64,000 nucleotides of DNA from assembly GCF_000772965.1 (NCBI RefSeq), contig NZ_JPVQ01000004.1, forward strand, positions 78,611 to 142,610, in the 5' to 3' direction. Source of the DNA: Ureibacillus massiliensis 4400831 = CIP 108448 = CCUG 49529. Its GTDB lineage: Bacteria; Bacillota; Bacilli; Bacillales_A; Planococcaceae. The translations under genes and the position numbers were made by a program. This document shows, in pieces, positions 45,953 through 54,435 of this stretch; position 1 is the stretch's first letter, and each line of letters begins with the position of its first letter. A model generated the notes under the pieces. That model did no database searches. It was not told the origin of the DNA and worked only from the letters and a program-made list of their open reading frames with translations.

Positions 45953-46762
45953 CTAAACATATTGTTCAGTAACAAAGTAAATTTCGGAGAAGTCAAGATT
46001 TATCAATTTTTGTTGATTGATAAAGAACTTGATAACACCACTGTCTCCCCACATTATATTCTGTTCATCATTTGAAACAATCTGTAATAATAGTGTATCA
46101 AATCTTCTTAAAAAAGGTGAATTTTTACGAGTATCAATTTGAAGAAAATATGGGTATCCCCCGACCTTATGTTCTGCCCCTAAAAAATCTTGAATGTAAA
46201 CATCTTCAAGCGATCGACCGTCTTCAAGCTCAAAAGAAAAATCGCTTAGGGGCTTAGTGAGGAACTTTTCTATTCGATAATCCATTGCCGATACTGGTTC
46301 TAGTTTATGAGTAAAGGATAACTTCATTTCACTTAAAATAGGAAAATCAGTTGAAAATATGTTCATTAAAGGAAAACTTTGAACCAACATTCCTTCCGAC
46401 AAGATTTTTGAAAAATAACGAACTTTGAAATAATGCTGGAAAATATGTTCATCGACATCTATTTTATTATGAAATAAAATCGGCGAGATAAAAAACTGTA
46501 GAATTCCACTATTCGGAAAAGGTGGATCAAGACGTAATTGAGCAAAGTTAATTTGTGCTAGAAAATACATTCCGTTACCTTCCATATCTTTTGGATATGC
46601 ATGATTTAGTGGTAGATAAGGTAAGCCAGAAAATTTACTATCGTGTAAGGATGATACACTTAATGATGGGTTTATCCTTACGGAATCAAGCAAAGAAGGT
46701 TCTAGCTGTGATCTGATTCTTTCGAGCTGTATAGGTAAATCTAAATGTTTCGACATGTTCAT
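45953..46762 (-). CDS. DUF1963 (YwqG-like) protein
   Basis: This 269-residue soluble protein belongs to the DUF1963 family (B. subtilis YwqG). Supporting segments are YFLAQINFAQLRLDPPFPNSG, the HKVGGYPYFLQID stretch near residue 200, and WGDSGVIKFFI near the C-terminus, all typical of the family. No catalytic motif is known to me. ATG 46762 has GGAGG ten bases upstream; ATG 46756 is an alternative. It lies on the same strand as cls with a 91-base gap, so co-transcription is possible. Confidence 0.8.
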   Translation of the reverse strand: MNMSKHLDLPIQLERIRSQLEPSLLDSVRINPSLSVSSLHDSKFSGLPYLPLNHAYPKDMEGNGMYFLAQINFAQLRLDPPFPNSGILQFFISPILFHNKIDVDEHIFQHYFKVRYFSKILSEGMLVQSFPLMNIFSTDFPILSEMKLSFTHKLEPVSAMDYRIEKFLTKPLSDFSFELEDGRSLEDVYIQDFLGAEHKVGGYPYFLQIDTRKNSPFLRRFDTLLLQIVSNDEQNIMWGDSGVIKFFINQQKLINLDFSEIYFVTEQYV

Positions 46763-46886
46763 TAAACATTATCCTCCGCTAAAATAAAATAACAATAATA
46801 AGTGTTCTTATCTCTTTATTTTCCACATATTTCCATTTGTTAAACATATACAAAAAACACGTATAAAAATATAAGTGGCCCTTTGA

Positions 46887-48053
46887 CTATTCATGTTCAA
46901 ATCTTAGAGAATTAGAAGAACGAGTAAATAGGAAAATGAGGATTATTGAAAGTAAGGCAAGAACAATAGATAAGATGTAACCATAGGAAATATCAATTTT
47001 AAAAAGAGAAGTGAAAAATAATGGGCCAATGATTCTACCTAAGTTGTCCATTGAATAAGATAAACCAGCCCCTGTTGCGTACCTTCCTCCAGATTCTTTT
47101 GTTGTTAAAGATACAACACAAGTTCTTGCTAAGGCATTTCCAGCGGTAAAAATGCATAGTGATAGACCTGCTAAAAATAAATTAGTCGTAAACACGATCG
47201 AAAAAAGCCCGATTGCTGTGATGATTTGTGCCCAGATTAACCACTTTGTTTCGGAACCATCCTTAATTCGTCTTACTAAACCACCCTGAATCGCTGCATC
47301 AAAAAACCCACTAAACATGAATAACCAGCCTAATTGAAGGGGTGTAATAGCAATTTTTTCAATTTGAAAAAGCTGAAATGTTGCTTCAACCCCAGCCAGG
47401 ATAAACGTTACAAAAAAAGAAAATAAAAATAAATAGCGAACACGATATTCAAACATTTTGGATGCACCAATAGGGATAATGGCTCTTTTATTCGCATCGC
47501 CTCTACGAGAAGGTTCTTTTATTAAAATCAATCCATATATAAATAGTAAAGCTATTAATATGGAGGATACGACGAAAGGTAGCTGTAAATTTATATGACC
47601 AAGTAAGCCGCCTATTGCAGGTCCAAAGATAAATCCTAATCCAATGGACATACCCATGAAGCCCATATACTTATTACGGTTTTCATTTGTAGAGATATCG
47701 CTTATATAGCCGGTTACTGCTGTATAAAGTGCTCCAGAGAACAAGCCACCAATAATCCGTGACAAATATAAAATAAACAATTGGTCAATAAAAATACTAA
47801 ACATGATAAAACTCATTGAAAAACCAATTAATCCTAATAAAATAAGCTGTTTTCTTCCGAATTTATCAGAAAGATGCCCCCAAAAAGGAGCAGTAAAAAA
47901 GCTAGCTATTGCATAAATAGTTAGTAAACCTCCAACATGAATTTCATCCCATCCATATTGAACGATGACTTCAGGTAATACGGGGATAATGATTCCAAAT
48001 CCTAGGTAAACAAGGAATTGAATTGACATGAGTAGTAGGAATGTTTTTTTCAT
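46887..48053 (-). CDS. MFS multidrug/tetracycline-type efflux transporter
   Basis: This 388-residue protein has 12 helices and belongs to the DHA1 drug:H+ antiporter group. Helix 1 contains GFGIIIPVLPEVIVQYGWD, followed by the motif A loop GHLSDKFGRKQLILLG and the motif C-like GFIFGPAIGGLLG in helix 5. It resembles Bacillus MFS exporters of the YttB/NorA/TetA branch; the drug range is unknown. ATG 48053 is chosen because GCAGG lies eight bases upstream; a TTG at 48077 has no site. No adjacent regulator is seen. Confidence 0.87.
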   Translation of the reverse strand: MKKTFLLLMSIQFLVYLGFGIIIPVLPEVIVQYGWDEIHVGGLLTIYAIASFFTAPFWGHLSDKFGRKQLILLGLIGFSMSFIMFSIFIDQLFILYLSRIIGGLFSGALYTAVTGYISDISTNENRNKYMGFMGMSIGLGFIFGPAIGGLLGHINLQLPFVVSSILIALLFIYGLILIKEPSRRGDANKRAIIPIGASKMFEYRVRYLFLFSFFVTFILAGVEATFQLFQIEKIAITPLQLGWLFMFSGFFDAAIQGGLVRRIKDGSETKWLIWAQIITAIGLFSIVFTTNLFLAGLSLCIFTAGNALARTCVVSLTTKESGGRYATGAGLSYSMDNLGRIIGPLFFTSLFKIDISYGYILSIVLALLSIILIFLFTRSSNSLRFEHE

Positions 48054-48407
48054 AAAAAAACCTGCTTTCTTATGCAATTAATTATGACCATTTTACCGTT
48101 AACTAATACGAGCTAACAAATATGAACGTGTTGTTATTTTGAGAGTTTAAAATTGTATTTTGATTGTTTGGAAGGTAGTTAGATTGGATATAATTATCTC
48201 ATTGATAGATGGGAACTTTTAATATTTTTAATATCATTAAAAGCAAAATGTTTGACTTTTTTAAAGTTGTAACATAAATGAAAAATACTTTTAAGGTAAA
48301 AAATGTTATGATATTTCAAGAGTAACATGTCAGACCTCTCGACTTACACTTGAAACTTTTTTAACTATGAAAACGTTATAAATAACGAGGAAAGGTTAGG
48401 TGGAAGT
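48054..48407. other. Intergenic region upstream of the MFS gene and the 43-codon gene
   Basis: About 350 AT-rich bases separate the minus-strand MFS gene from the small plus-strand gene at 48408. A cre-like TGAAAACGTTATAA occurs at 48368-48381, but its last half is not a good match. No other structure stands out. Confidence 0.5.
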
Positions 48408-48539
48408 ATGAAAAAAGAAGCAGACTTAAAAAACATTGTGAAAAAATTATCAAAATTAGGTGTTACTGCATCTGTAACCAAGTCACGTCTAGAAATTTTG
48501 AAAGTATTAACACCACCAACACAAACTCCGCAAGTATAG
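48408..48539 (+). CDS. Small basic protein, 43 residues, unknown function
   Basis: This short gene has AGGTGG six bases before ATG 48408 and is closed by a strong terminator at 48566. The protein starts MKKEADLKNIVKKLSKLGV, an amphipathic lysine-rich helix, then ASVTKSRLEILKVL as a second helix, and ends in a Pro/Thr/Gln tail. It has no membrane segment. No family is recognised; a nucleic-acid- or partner-binding helical hairpin is conceivable. Support comes from the ribosome site, the terminator and the coherent helix pattern. Confidence 0.6.
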   Translation: MKKEADLKNIVKKLSKLGVTASVTKSRLEILKVLTPPTQTPQV

Positions 48540-48565
48540 TTTTAAAAAAATTAACTCGAATATTT

Positions 48566-48603
48566 AAAAATCCCGGCTGAGCAACCAGTCGGGATTTTTT
48601 TTA
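48566..48603. terminator. Bidirectional terminator between the 43-codon gene and rodA
   Basis: AAATCCCGGCTG pairs with CAGTCGGGATTT (one G-U) with an eight-T run on the plus strand. Confidence 0.9.
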
Positions 48604-49788
48604 TTCTTCTTCATCAAAGCTTGAGAACATATACGTTCTATAATGAAACTTCATACTAAACACAAGTCCAATAGCCAACGCATTTCCCATTAGAGAACTC
48701 CCCCCATAACTAATAAACGGAAGTGGAATCCCTGTAATTGGAAGAAGCTGAATAGTCATGCCAATATTCTCAAACACATGGAACGTAATCATAGCTATAA
48801 TCCCAGCACATACATATGTACAGAAAGGATCTTTAAGGAGTAAAGTTGTTTTCGTTAAATGATAAATTAACAGGAAGAACAAACATATAACAAGACTTGC
48901 ACCGACAAATCCCCATTCTTCCCCGATAACTGCAAATATGAAATCTGTATGGTTTTCTGCTACGTATACTTCGCGATTCATATATCCTTTACCGAAAATT
49001 TCTCCAGATCCAATGGCGTTTAATGAAGTGATTAAATGATAGCCATCGTCAGCTGGATAAGAATAAGGATCTAACCATGAATAAATTCGGGCAAATTGAT
49101 ATGGTTTGAATCCGAAGGTCTCCTCTAGGAAATCCTGCATGTAAATGGCCATCCATAATAATGATCCACCAATCACACTGATACCAGCAAAAATAGGAAT
49201 CAAGATTCTCCAAGATATACCAGCGACTATAACTAGGGCTGCTGTAATAGCTATAAACACTAAGGAAGATCCTAGGTCAGGTTGAGTGGCGATAAATGCT
49301 AGTGGGATCACTAACGCGATGCCAATTTTGAGTAGTAAGATAAGGTCTGTTTTTATCGACTTTATAACATATTTTTCGTGATGTTTGCTAATCAAATCCG
49401 CTGCAGCTAATACAAAAAAGGTTTTCATAAACTCAGCAGGCTGTATACTACCAAACGGCAACTGATACCAACTTTTTGCCCCGTTAATAGGTTCCCCTAT
49501 TTGCCCTTTCTCCTCGGGCATGAAAATAAGTACCACTAACATTAAAATGCCAAAGCCGTATAAATACCATGACATTTTTTTGTATTGGTCAGGTTCGAAG
49601 TATAAGACAAAGGCTACAATACCTGCTCCTATCACGTACCATTGAAGCTGTTTAATAACAAAATTTGTACCATATTGCCCTGTTGTTTGAGCCGAGGAAA
49701 TCGCAAGAAGGCTAACGATTAAAAAGGCGAATAATATAAAAACGAGAGGCCAATCTAGCCTTTTCGTGAAATTTCGATTATTTTCCAT
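48601..49788 (-). CDS. rodA: RodA-type SEDS peptidoglycan glycosyltransferase
   Basis: This 395-residue SEDS protein has ten membrane helices and polymerises glycan with a class B penicillin-binding protein during cell elongation. Signature segments are GSIQPAEFMKTFFVLAAAD (the PAE motif), ATQPDLGSSLVFIAI with the catalytic-type Asp, and GIPLPFISYGGSSLMGNALAIG at the end. NHTDFIFAVIGEEWGFVGA is the RodA/FtsW/SpoVE loop. ATG 49788 has AGGTG six bases upstream; GTG 49797 overlaps it. RodA is preferred over FtsW because of the absence of ftsW neighbours, but SEDS paralogues are hard to tell apart by eye. Confidence 0.88.
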   Translation of the reverse strand: MENNRNFTKRLDWPLVFILFAFLIVSLLAISSAQTTGQYGTNFVIKQLQWYVIGAGIVAFVLYFEPDQYKKMSWYLYGFGILMLVVLIFMPEEKGQIGEPINGAKSWYQLPFGSIQPAEFMKTFFVLAAADLISKHHEKYVIKSIKTDLILLLKIGIALVIPLAFIATQPDLGSSLVFIAITAALVIVAGISWRILIPIFAGISVIGGSLLWMAIYMQDFLEETFGFKPYQFARIYSWLDPYSYPADDGYHLITSLNAIGSGEIFGKGYMNREVYVAENHTDFIFAVIGEEWGFVGASLVICLFFLLIYHLTKTTLLLKDPFCTYVCAGIIAMITFHVFENIGMTIQLLPITGIPLPFISYGGSSLMGNALAIGLVFSMKFHYRTYMFSSFDEEE

Positions 49789-49980
49789 GTATTTCACCTA
49801 TCAAATTAGGATTATTTAACATTGCATCTTCATAAAATGCTTTGTTAACTGTAACATATTATAGCATTAAAATGCGTCTTTATGGATACGTATAAAGTTA
49901 TAACGAAAAGACTATGAAAATGTTTCAAAATTAAACGATAAATCATATAATAAATTCTGTAGCTAACAATTGGAGTGTGA

Positions 49981-50733
49981 ATGGTCATGCCGAAAAAGAA
50001 AAAGGCATCTGAGGAGTTTATTCATCATTTATATGTACATATGAATGAGGTTGATCAGTTCGTTATTTTTAGTGGTTTAACGTTTAAACAATTCTTTACC
50101 GCAGTAGATCCAATACCTAACCTCCTACTTCTTAAACACAGTTATGAAGATGGATTATTTAATATGCATACGCAATTGGATTATGTGATAAATGAAGATT
50201 TATCAAACTTCATAAGAAAGTATGCTGATACTTCGGATGATTTATGTTGGGTAGATTTTGTTGATGAAAAAAACTTAGATCAACTTTCTCCAATGGAGCA
50301 AGCAAAGCTACTTTATTTTAGTCATAAAAAGGAACCAATTGGTACTCCTTTTTCGTCAAAGCTACAAAATCGGTTTCTGTACTATTCTTCAGCGAGAGAA
50401 AAAACTAAGAAAATCTATTTCGAAAATTTAGATGAAGCAGAGATTCTAGTTTCTAATATTATGAATGGTATTATCAAAGAAAGAATAGGAAATGGCGGAT
50501 TTTGGAGAAAAAAAGCGATGGATTCAATTCCGGTGCTTGAACCTGAATTACTAAAAGCATACCGTCCTTATGCAAAAGACGGTGCTCTAGTATCATTATG
50601 TAAATTAGATAAGCCTAACAGGTTTGGCATTGAAATCCGAACATTAGCTGATAACGATTTCCCTGATGAAGTATGGGATGATTTAGATGTGATTTTAAAT
50701 CAAGACTATGATGAGTTGATACAAATCTCTTAA
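49981..50733 (+). CDS. Conserved protein of unknown function
   Basis: I do not recognise this 250-residue soluble protein. The N-terminus is lysine-rich (MPKKKKASEEFIHHLY); the body is acidic and has no membrane segments or known motif. Notable parts are FSGLTFKQFFTAVDPIPNLLLL at about 36-57, the repeated Asp/Glu patches, and FGIEIRTLADNDFPDEVWDDL near the end. GGAG five bases before ATG 49981 supports that start, though ATG 49987 is possible. It lies between divergent rodA and ddl and ends at its own terminator. No signs of transfer are apparent. Confidence 0.75.
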   Translation: MVMPKKKKASEEFIHHLYVHMNEVDQFVIFSGLTFKQFFTAVDPIPNLLLLKHSYEDGLFNMHTQLDYVINEDLSNFIRKYADTSDDLCWVDFVDEKNLDQLSPMEQAKLLYFSHKKEPIGTPFSSKLQNRFLYYSSAREKTKKIYFENLDEAEILVSNIMNGIIKERIGNGGFWRKKAMDSIPVLEPELLKAYRPYAKDGALVSLCKLDKPNRFGIEIRTLADNDFPDEVWDDLDVILNQDYDELIQIS

Positions 50734-50784
50734 ACTTTCTGTCAATGGAAAAAAATCCAATAACCAAGACAGGAAGTTTTTTAT
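50732..50784 (+). terminator. Rho-independent terminator overlapping the stop of the 49981 gene
   Basis: AAACTTTCTGTC pairs with GACAGGAAGTTT and six T follow; the left arm begins inside the stop codon. Confidence 0.87.
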
Positions 50785-50860
50785 CTTTCATATGTTATCA
50801 TTCATTAGTTATTCGAATTCGTGATAAACTAGAAATACTCAGGTACTGGAGGTTAATTTT

Positions 50861-51940
50861 ATGAAAAAAAGAATTGGTTTGTTATATGGTGGGAAATCAG
50901 CAGAACACGAAGTTTCGTTATCAACTGCATTTGCAGTATTAAAGGCGATTGACTTTGAAAAATACGATGTTCAACCGATTTACATTACCCTTGATGGGGA
51001 ATGGTGTAAAGGACCTCAATTAAGTGCACCAGTTTCATCAATTGATGAATTAGAGTTTAAAAATACATCCGAAACACAACCAAACAATATTTTAAGATTC
51101 ATTCTAGACGAAAATAATACACAGATGGAATATGATGTTATATTCCCGTTATTACATGGCACAAATGGTGAAGATGGAACTGTTCAGGGATTATTAGAGG
51201 TATTAAATTTACCGTATGTTGGCAATGGTGTGTTAGCATCTGCAGCAGGTATGGATAAAGTTGTGATGAAACAGCTTTTCGAAATTGCAGGGTTAAATCA
51301 AGTATCCTATGTTCACTTTTTGCGTAAAGAATGGGAACAAAACCAATCAGCAATCGTTAACAAATGTGAGAATGAACTTCCGTGGCCGATGTTCGTAAAA
51401 CCTGCTAATTTAGGCTCGAGTGTAGGAATTAATAAAGCGAATAACAAAGAAGAACTTATAAATGCTATTAATGTTGCCCTTAAATATGATCGTAAAATAA
51501 TTGTTGAGCAAGGCATTGTTGCACGAGAAATAGAAATGGGTGTATTAGGGAATGATGATCCTAAAGTTTCCGTGCCAGGTGAAATAAAACCAAATACTGA
51601 ATTTTACGACTATGAATCAAAATATAAAGATAATTCTACTTCATTGATTATACCTGCAAAAATAACTTCTGAAGTTCACTCAACGATGAAGGATATGGCG
51701 ATTCGTGCCTTTAAGATTTTGGACTGTGCTGGATTAGTTCGTTCTGATTTCTTTGTAACGGAAAATAATGAAGTATTTATTAATGAAGTGAATACAATGC
51801 CTGGATTTACACCAGTTAGCATGTACCCATTGTTATGGCAAAACTCTGGTGTAAGTTACTCTGAGTTAATTGACCAATTAATCGACTTAGCGGTAGAGCG
51901 TTACGAAGAAAAACAAATACTTCAATACAATAAAGATTAA
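50861..51940 (+). CDS. ddl: D-alanine--D-alanine ligase
   Basis: This 359-residue ATP-grasp enzyme makes the D-Ala-D-Ala dipeptide for wall synthesis. It begins RIGLLYGGKSAEHEVSLSTA and has the ATP loop MFVKPANLGSSVGINKA at about residue 178. The metal-site FINEVNTMPGFTPVSMYP at about 308 and the FPLLHGTNGEDGTVQG segment at about 96 are also typical. The YDYESKYKD region carries a Tyr, as in D-Ala-type ligases rather than the lactate type. GGAGG precedes the ATG. murF starts 14 bases downstream, so the two form an operon. Confidence 0.96.
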   Translation: MKKRIGLLYGGKSAEHEVSLSTAFAVLKAIDFEKYDVQPIYITLDGEWCKGPQLSAPVSSIDELEFKNTSETQPNNILRFILDENNTQMEYDVIFPLLHGTNGEDGTVQGLLEVLNLPYVGNGVLASAAGMDKVVMKQLFEIAGLNQVSYVHFLRKEWEQNQSAIVNKCENELPWPMFVKPANLGSSVGINKANNKEELINAINVALKYDRKIIVEQGIVAREIEMGVLGNDDPKVSVPGEIKPNTEFYDYESKYKDNSTSLIIPAKITSEVHSTMKDMAIRAFKILDCAGLVRSDFFVTENNEVFINEVNTMPGFTPVSMYPLLWQNSGVSYSELIDQLIDLAVERYEEKQILQYNKD

Positions 51941-51954
51941 AGTGGGAATTAAGA

Positions 51955-53322
51955 GTGAAAAAGACATTAAAACAAATTGCCAATTGGTTAGATGTAAAGA
52001 ATGCTCAATTTGAGGATACAATTGTAACAGGTGTTTCAATCGATACTCGTACGATTAAAAAGGGTGATTTATTTATTCCTTTTCGGGGAGAAAAGGTAAA
52101 TGGTCATCGATATGTGGAAAAAGCTTTTGAAAACGGTGCTGCTGCAACCGTTTGGGTAATGGGTGAACCAAATCCACCTAAGGATGTTCCGGTTCTCTTT
52201 GTAGAGGATTCAGAAATTGCTTTACAAGAGATGGCTCGTCAATATCGAAATGAGCACAATGCAATTTTTATAGGTATTACAGGGTCAAATGGTAAAACCT
52301 CTTCAAAGGACATTCTGGCAAGTGCTTTATCGCCGTATTACAAAGTACAAAAAACAACCGGTAATTTTAATAATCAATTAGGTTTGCCTATTACCATCTT
52401 ATCACTAGATGAGGATACGGAAATTGCTGTACTAGAAATGGGAATGAGTGGCTTTGGTGAAATTGAATTTTTATCAAAATTAGCTAGACCTCATTATGCC
52501 GTAATTACAAATATCGGCGAAGCCCATTTGCAAGACCTTGGATCTCGTGAAGGAATTGCAAAGGCGAAATTTGAAATTATTAAAGGATTAGACGAACATG
52601 GGGTTCTGTTTTACGATGGTGATGAACCGTTATTACAAAATTTAGTCGGGAAAGAACCTAATCTAAATGTAGAGTCCTTTGGTTTTAATGAAGATAATTC
52701 ATTAGTTGCATCAAATATTGTCACAACTGAAAAGGGTAGTCAGTTTACAGTGCGCGGAGAACTAAATGGAGAGTTCTTTATTCCCGTTTTAGGGGAACAC
52801 CAAGTTAAAAACGCGCTGAATGCAATGTTAATTTCAAAGTCGCTTGGATTAAGAGATGACCAAATTCATTTTGGAATCGAACAAGCAAAGCTTACGGATA
52901 TGCGTATGCAGGTGATCCAATCAAGTAGTGGCATTTTATTTATAAATGATGCTTATAATGCCGCACCTACGTCAATGACGGCTGCAATCCAATTTATACA
53001 AACAACTCATATGCGATCAGAAAAATGGCTAGTGCTTGGAGATATGCTAGAACTAGGTGAAAATGAAAGACAGTTTCATGAAGAACTAGCCAGCGTTATT
53101 GATGAATCTAAAATCACAAAAGTATGCTTATTTGGAAATCGAATGAACTGGCTTTACGAAAAACTACAAAATAAATTTGCAATTGAAAATCTAATTCATA
53201 CAAATGATGATTATGAGCAAATTATTAATTATATTAAACACCATGCTAGTGAAGAATCCATTATTTTATTAAAGGGCTCTCGTGGTATGAAACTAGAAAC
53301 GGTTTTAGAGTCGTTCAAATAA
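51955..53322 (+). CDS. murF: UDP-MurNAc-tripeptide--D-alanyl-D-alanine ligase
   Basis: The 455-residue Mur ligase adds D-Ala-D-Ala, made by the upstream Ddl, to the UDP-MurNAc-tripeptide. Domain 1 has DTRTIKKGDLFIPFRGEKVN. The ATP loop is IGITGSNGKTSSKDILASAL at about residue 108, and VLEMGMSGFGEIEFLSKLARP plus TNIGEAHLQDLGSREGIA follow. Domain 3 shows LVLGDMLELGENERQFH. GTG 51955 has GTGGGAATTAAGA upstream, a weak site explained by coupling to ddl across 14 bases. A terminator follows. Confidence 0.96.
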   Translation: MKKTLKQIANWLDVKNAQFEDTIVTGVSIDTRTIKKGDLFIPFRGEKVNGHRYVEKAFENGAAATVWVMGEPNPPKDVPVLFVEDSEIALQEMARQYRNEHNAIFIGITGSNGKTSSKDILASALSPYYKVQKTTGNFNNQLGLPITILSLDEDTEIAVLEMGMSGFGEIEFLSKLARPHYAVITNIGEAHLQDLGSREGIAKAKFEIIKGLDEHGVLFYDGDEPLLQNLVGKEPNLNVESFGFNEDNSLVASNIVTTEKGSQFTVRGELNGEFFIPVLGEHQVKNALNAMLISKSLGLRDDQIHFGIEQAKLTDMRMQVIQSSSGILFINDAYNAAPTSMTAAIQFIQTTHMRSEKWLVLGDMLELGENERQFHEELASVIDESKITKVCLFGNRMNWLYEKLQNKFAIENLIHTNDDYEQIINYIKHHASEESIILLKGSRGMKLETVLESFK

Positions 53323-53330
53323 ATAATTTT

Positions 53331-53375
53331 GTTCCAAAAGTAAGATACATAAACTGCTTTTGGAACTTTTCTTTT
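53331..53375 (+). terminator. Terminator between murF and the esterase gene
   Basis: GTTCCAAAAG pairs with CTTTTGGAAC over a 16-nt loop and is followed by TTTTCTTTTT. Confidence 0.82.
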
Positions 53376-53392
53376 TATATGGAGGAAGCACC

Positions 53393-54094
53393 ATGACAAA
53401 GGGAATTTTGATGTTACATGGATTTACGGGTGGTCCATATGAAGTTCAACCACTTGCTAACTTTATTAAGTATGAAACAGAATGGATTGTTGAAACACCT
53501 ACCTTTTGTGGTCACGGAGAAACGCTATCACTAAAAGGCTATAAAGCGGAACATTGGCTTTTAGATGCAGAGGTTGCATATCGTAGATTGGCAAGAAAGT
53601 GCGATAAAGTAATTGTTGTTGGGTTTTCTATGGGTGGAATGATTGCATTGTATTTAGCAACAAAATACAATGTAGAAAAATTAGTTCTTTTAAGTCCATC
53701 AGCAAAATATATTGCTCCTGTACAACTTTTAAAAGATATAAGACAAATTATCAAAGATGCAATTAATGGACATTTAAAAGACAATGAATTATTTAAACGC
53801 TACGAGAACAAAATAAATAATGTACCTGTTAGTAGCGCTGTTCAATTTATGAGAATTGTTAAAATGGTTACACCTTATATTAGTAAGATAAATGTGCCTA
53901 CGTATCTTATACAAGGAAGATGTGATGGAATCGTGCCTTACACTACTGCACAATATCTTTACGATCAACTACCATGTAGTGAAAAGTACATATTCTTTTC
54001 GCAAAATGGTAAACATCATATTTGTTATAGCGACGATTGTGATATATGGTTTCCAGGAATATTAAAATTTTTACAAGAAGATAAAATAAATTAA
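53393..54094 (+). CDS. Alpha/beta-hydrolase, carboxylesterase-like
   Basis: This 233-residue cytoplasmic alpha/beta-hydrolase resembles Est30-type carboxylesterases. It starts with LMLHGFTGGPYEVQPLANF (oxyanion HG loop). The nucleophile is Ser in VVGFSMGGMIALYLA at about residue 80. The acid is probably Asp in IQGRCDGIVPY at about 183, and the base His in NGKHHICYSDDCD at about 212. The two consecutive His and following Cys-Asp pair are slightly unusual. GGAGG precedes ATG 53393; the ORF can be extended to 53360, but that overlaps the terminator. The natural substrate is unknown. Confidence 0.87.
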   Translation: MTKGILMLHGFTGGPYEVQPLANFIKYETEWIVETPTFCGHGETLSLKGYKAEHWLLDAEVAYRRLARKCDKVIVVGFSMGGMIALYLATKYNVEKLVLLSPSAKYIAPVQLLKDIRQIIKDAINGHLKDNELFKRYENKINNVPVSSAVQFMRIVKMVTPYISKINVPTYLIQGRCDGIVPYTTAQYLYDQLPCSEKYIFFSQNGKHHICYSDDCDIWFPGILKFLQEDKIN

Positions 54095-54175
54095 ATCGAA
54101 ATGCAGGAGAGCTTTATCGTTGCATATACGAACATGCGCATGATAGACTATTGTAAGCAATGGATACATTTTGCG

Positions 54176-54210
54176 AAGGCTCTTCAATGTAATGAAGAGT
54201 GCTTTTTTTT
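54176..54210 (+). terminator. Rho-independent terminator after the esterase gene
   Basis: GGCTCTTCA and TGAAGAG(TG)C pair, extended by AAG/CTT, with an eight-T run. Confidence 0.87.
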
Positions 54211-54435
54211 GAATTTACGGTTTTATTCTATTTTAAAAATGATTAAAAGATTGTGTAGAATTGAAACCGCTCGGCAATGACCGGGCTTTCCTTTCATATA
54301 AAACTACTCTAGTGTAAACGTAGAGATTTATTTAATAACGGAAACGTTCCAAACAAAGGCTCGAAATTGCCGAATACACTTCATCTGAATGTAACCATTT
54401 GTCAACTTAAGCGGAAAAAAAGGAGATTGAAGAGT
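54211..54435 (+). promoter_or_regulatory. Long leader region of cshA
   Basis: These 225 bases after the esterase terminator hold no convincing gene. A small hairpin GCTCGG-CAATGA-CCGGGC lies at about 54269-54286 and a palindrome GGAAACGTTCC at 54340-54350. Long, structured leaders are common for cold-inducible DEAD-box genes, so a regulatory 5' UTR is possible. No -35/-10 pair is convincing. Confidence 0.45.

Noticed and set aside
48368..48381. CcpA cre site upstream of the 43-residue gene
   Set aside because: TGAAAACGTTATAA lacks the terminal CA of the consensus, and the gene has no carbon-metabolism link.
49907..49922. cre-like palindrome TGAAAATGTTTCA upstream of the gene at 49981
   Set aside because: The central CG is replaced by TG, so it is probably a chance AT-rich palindrome.
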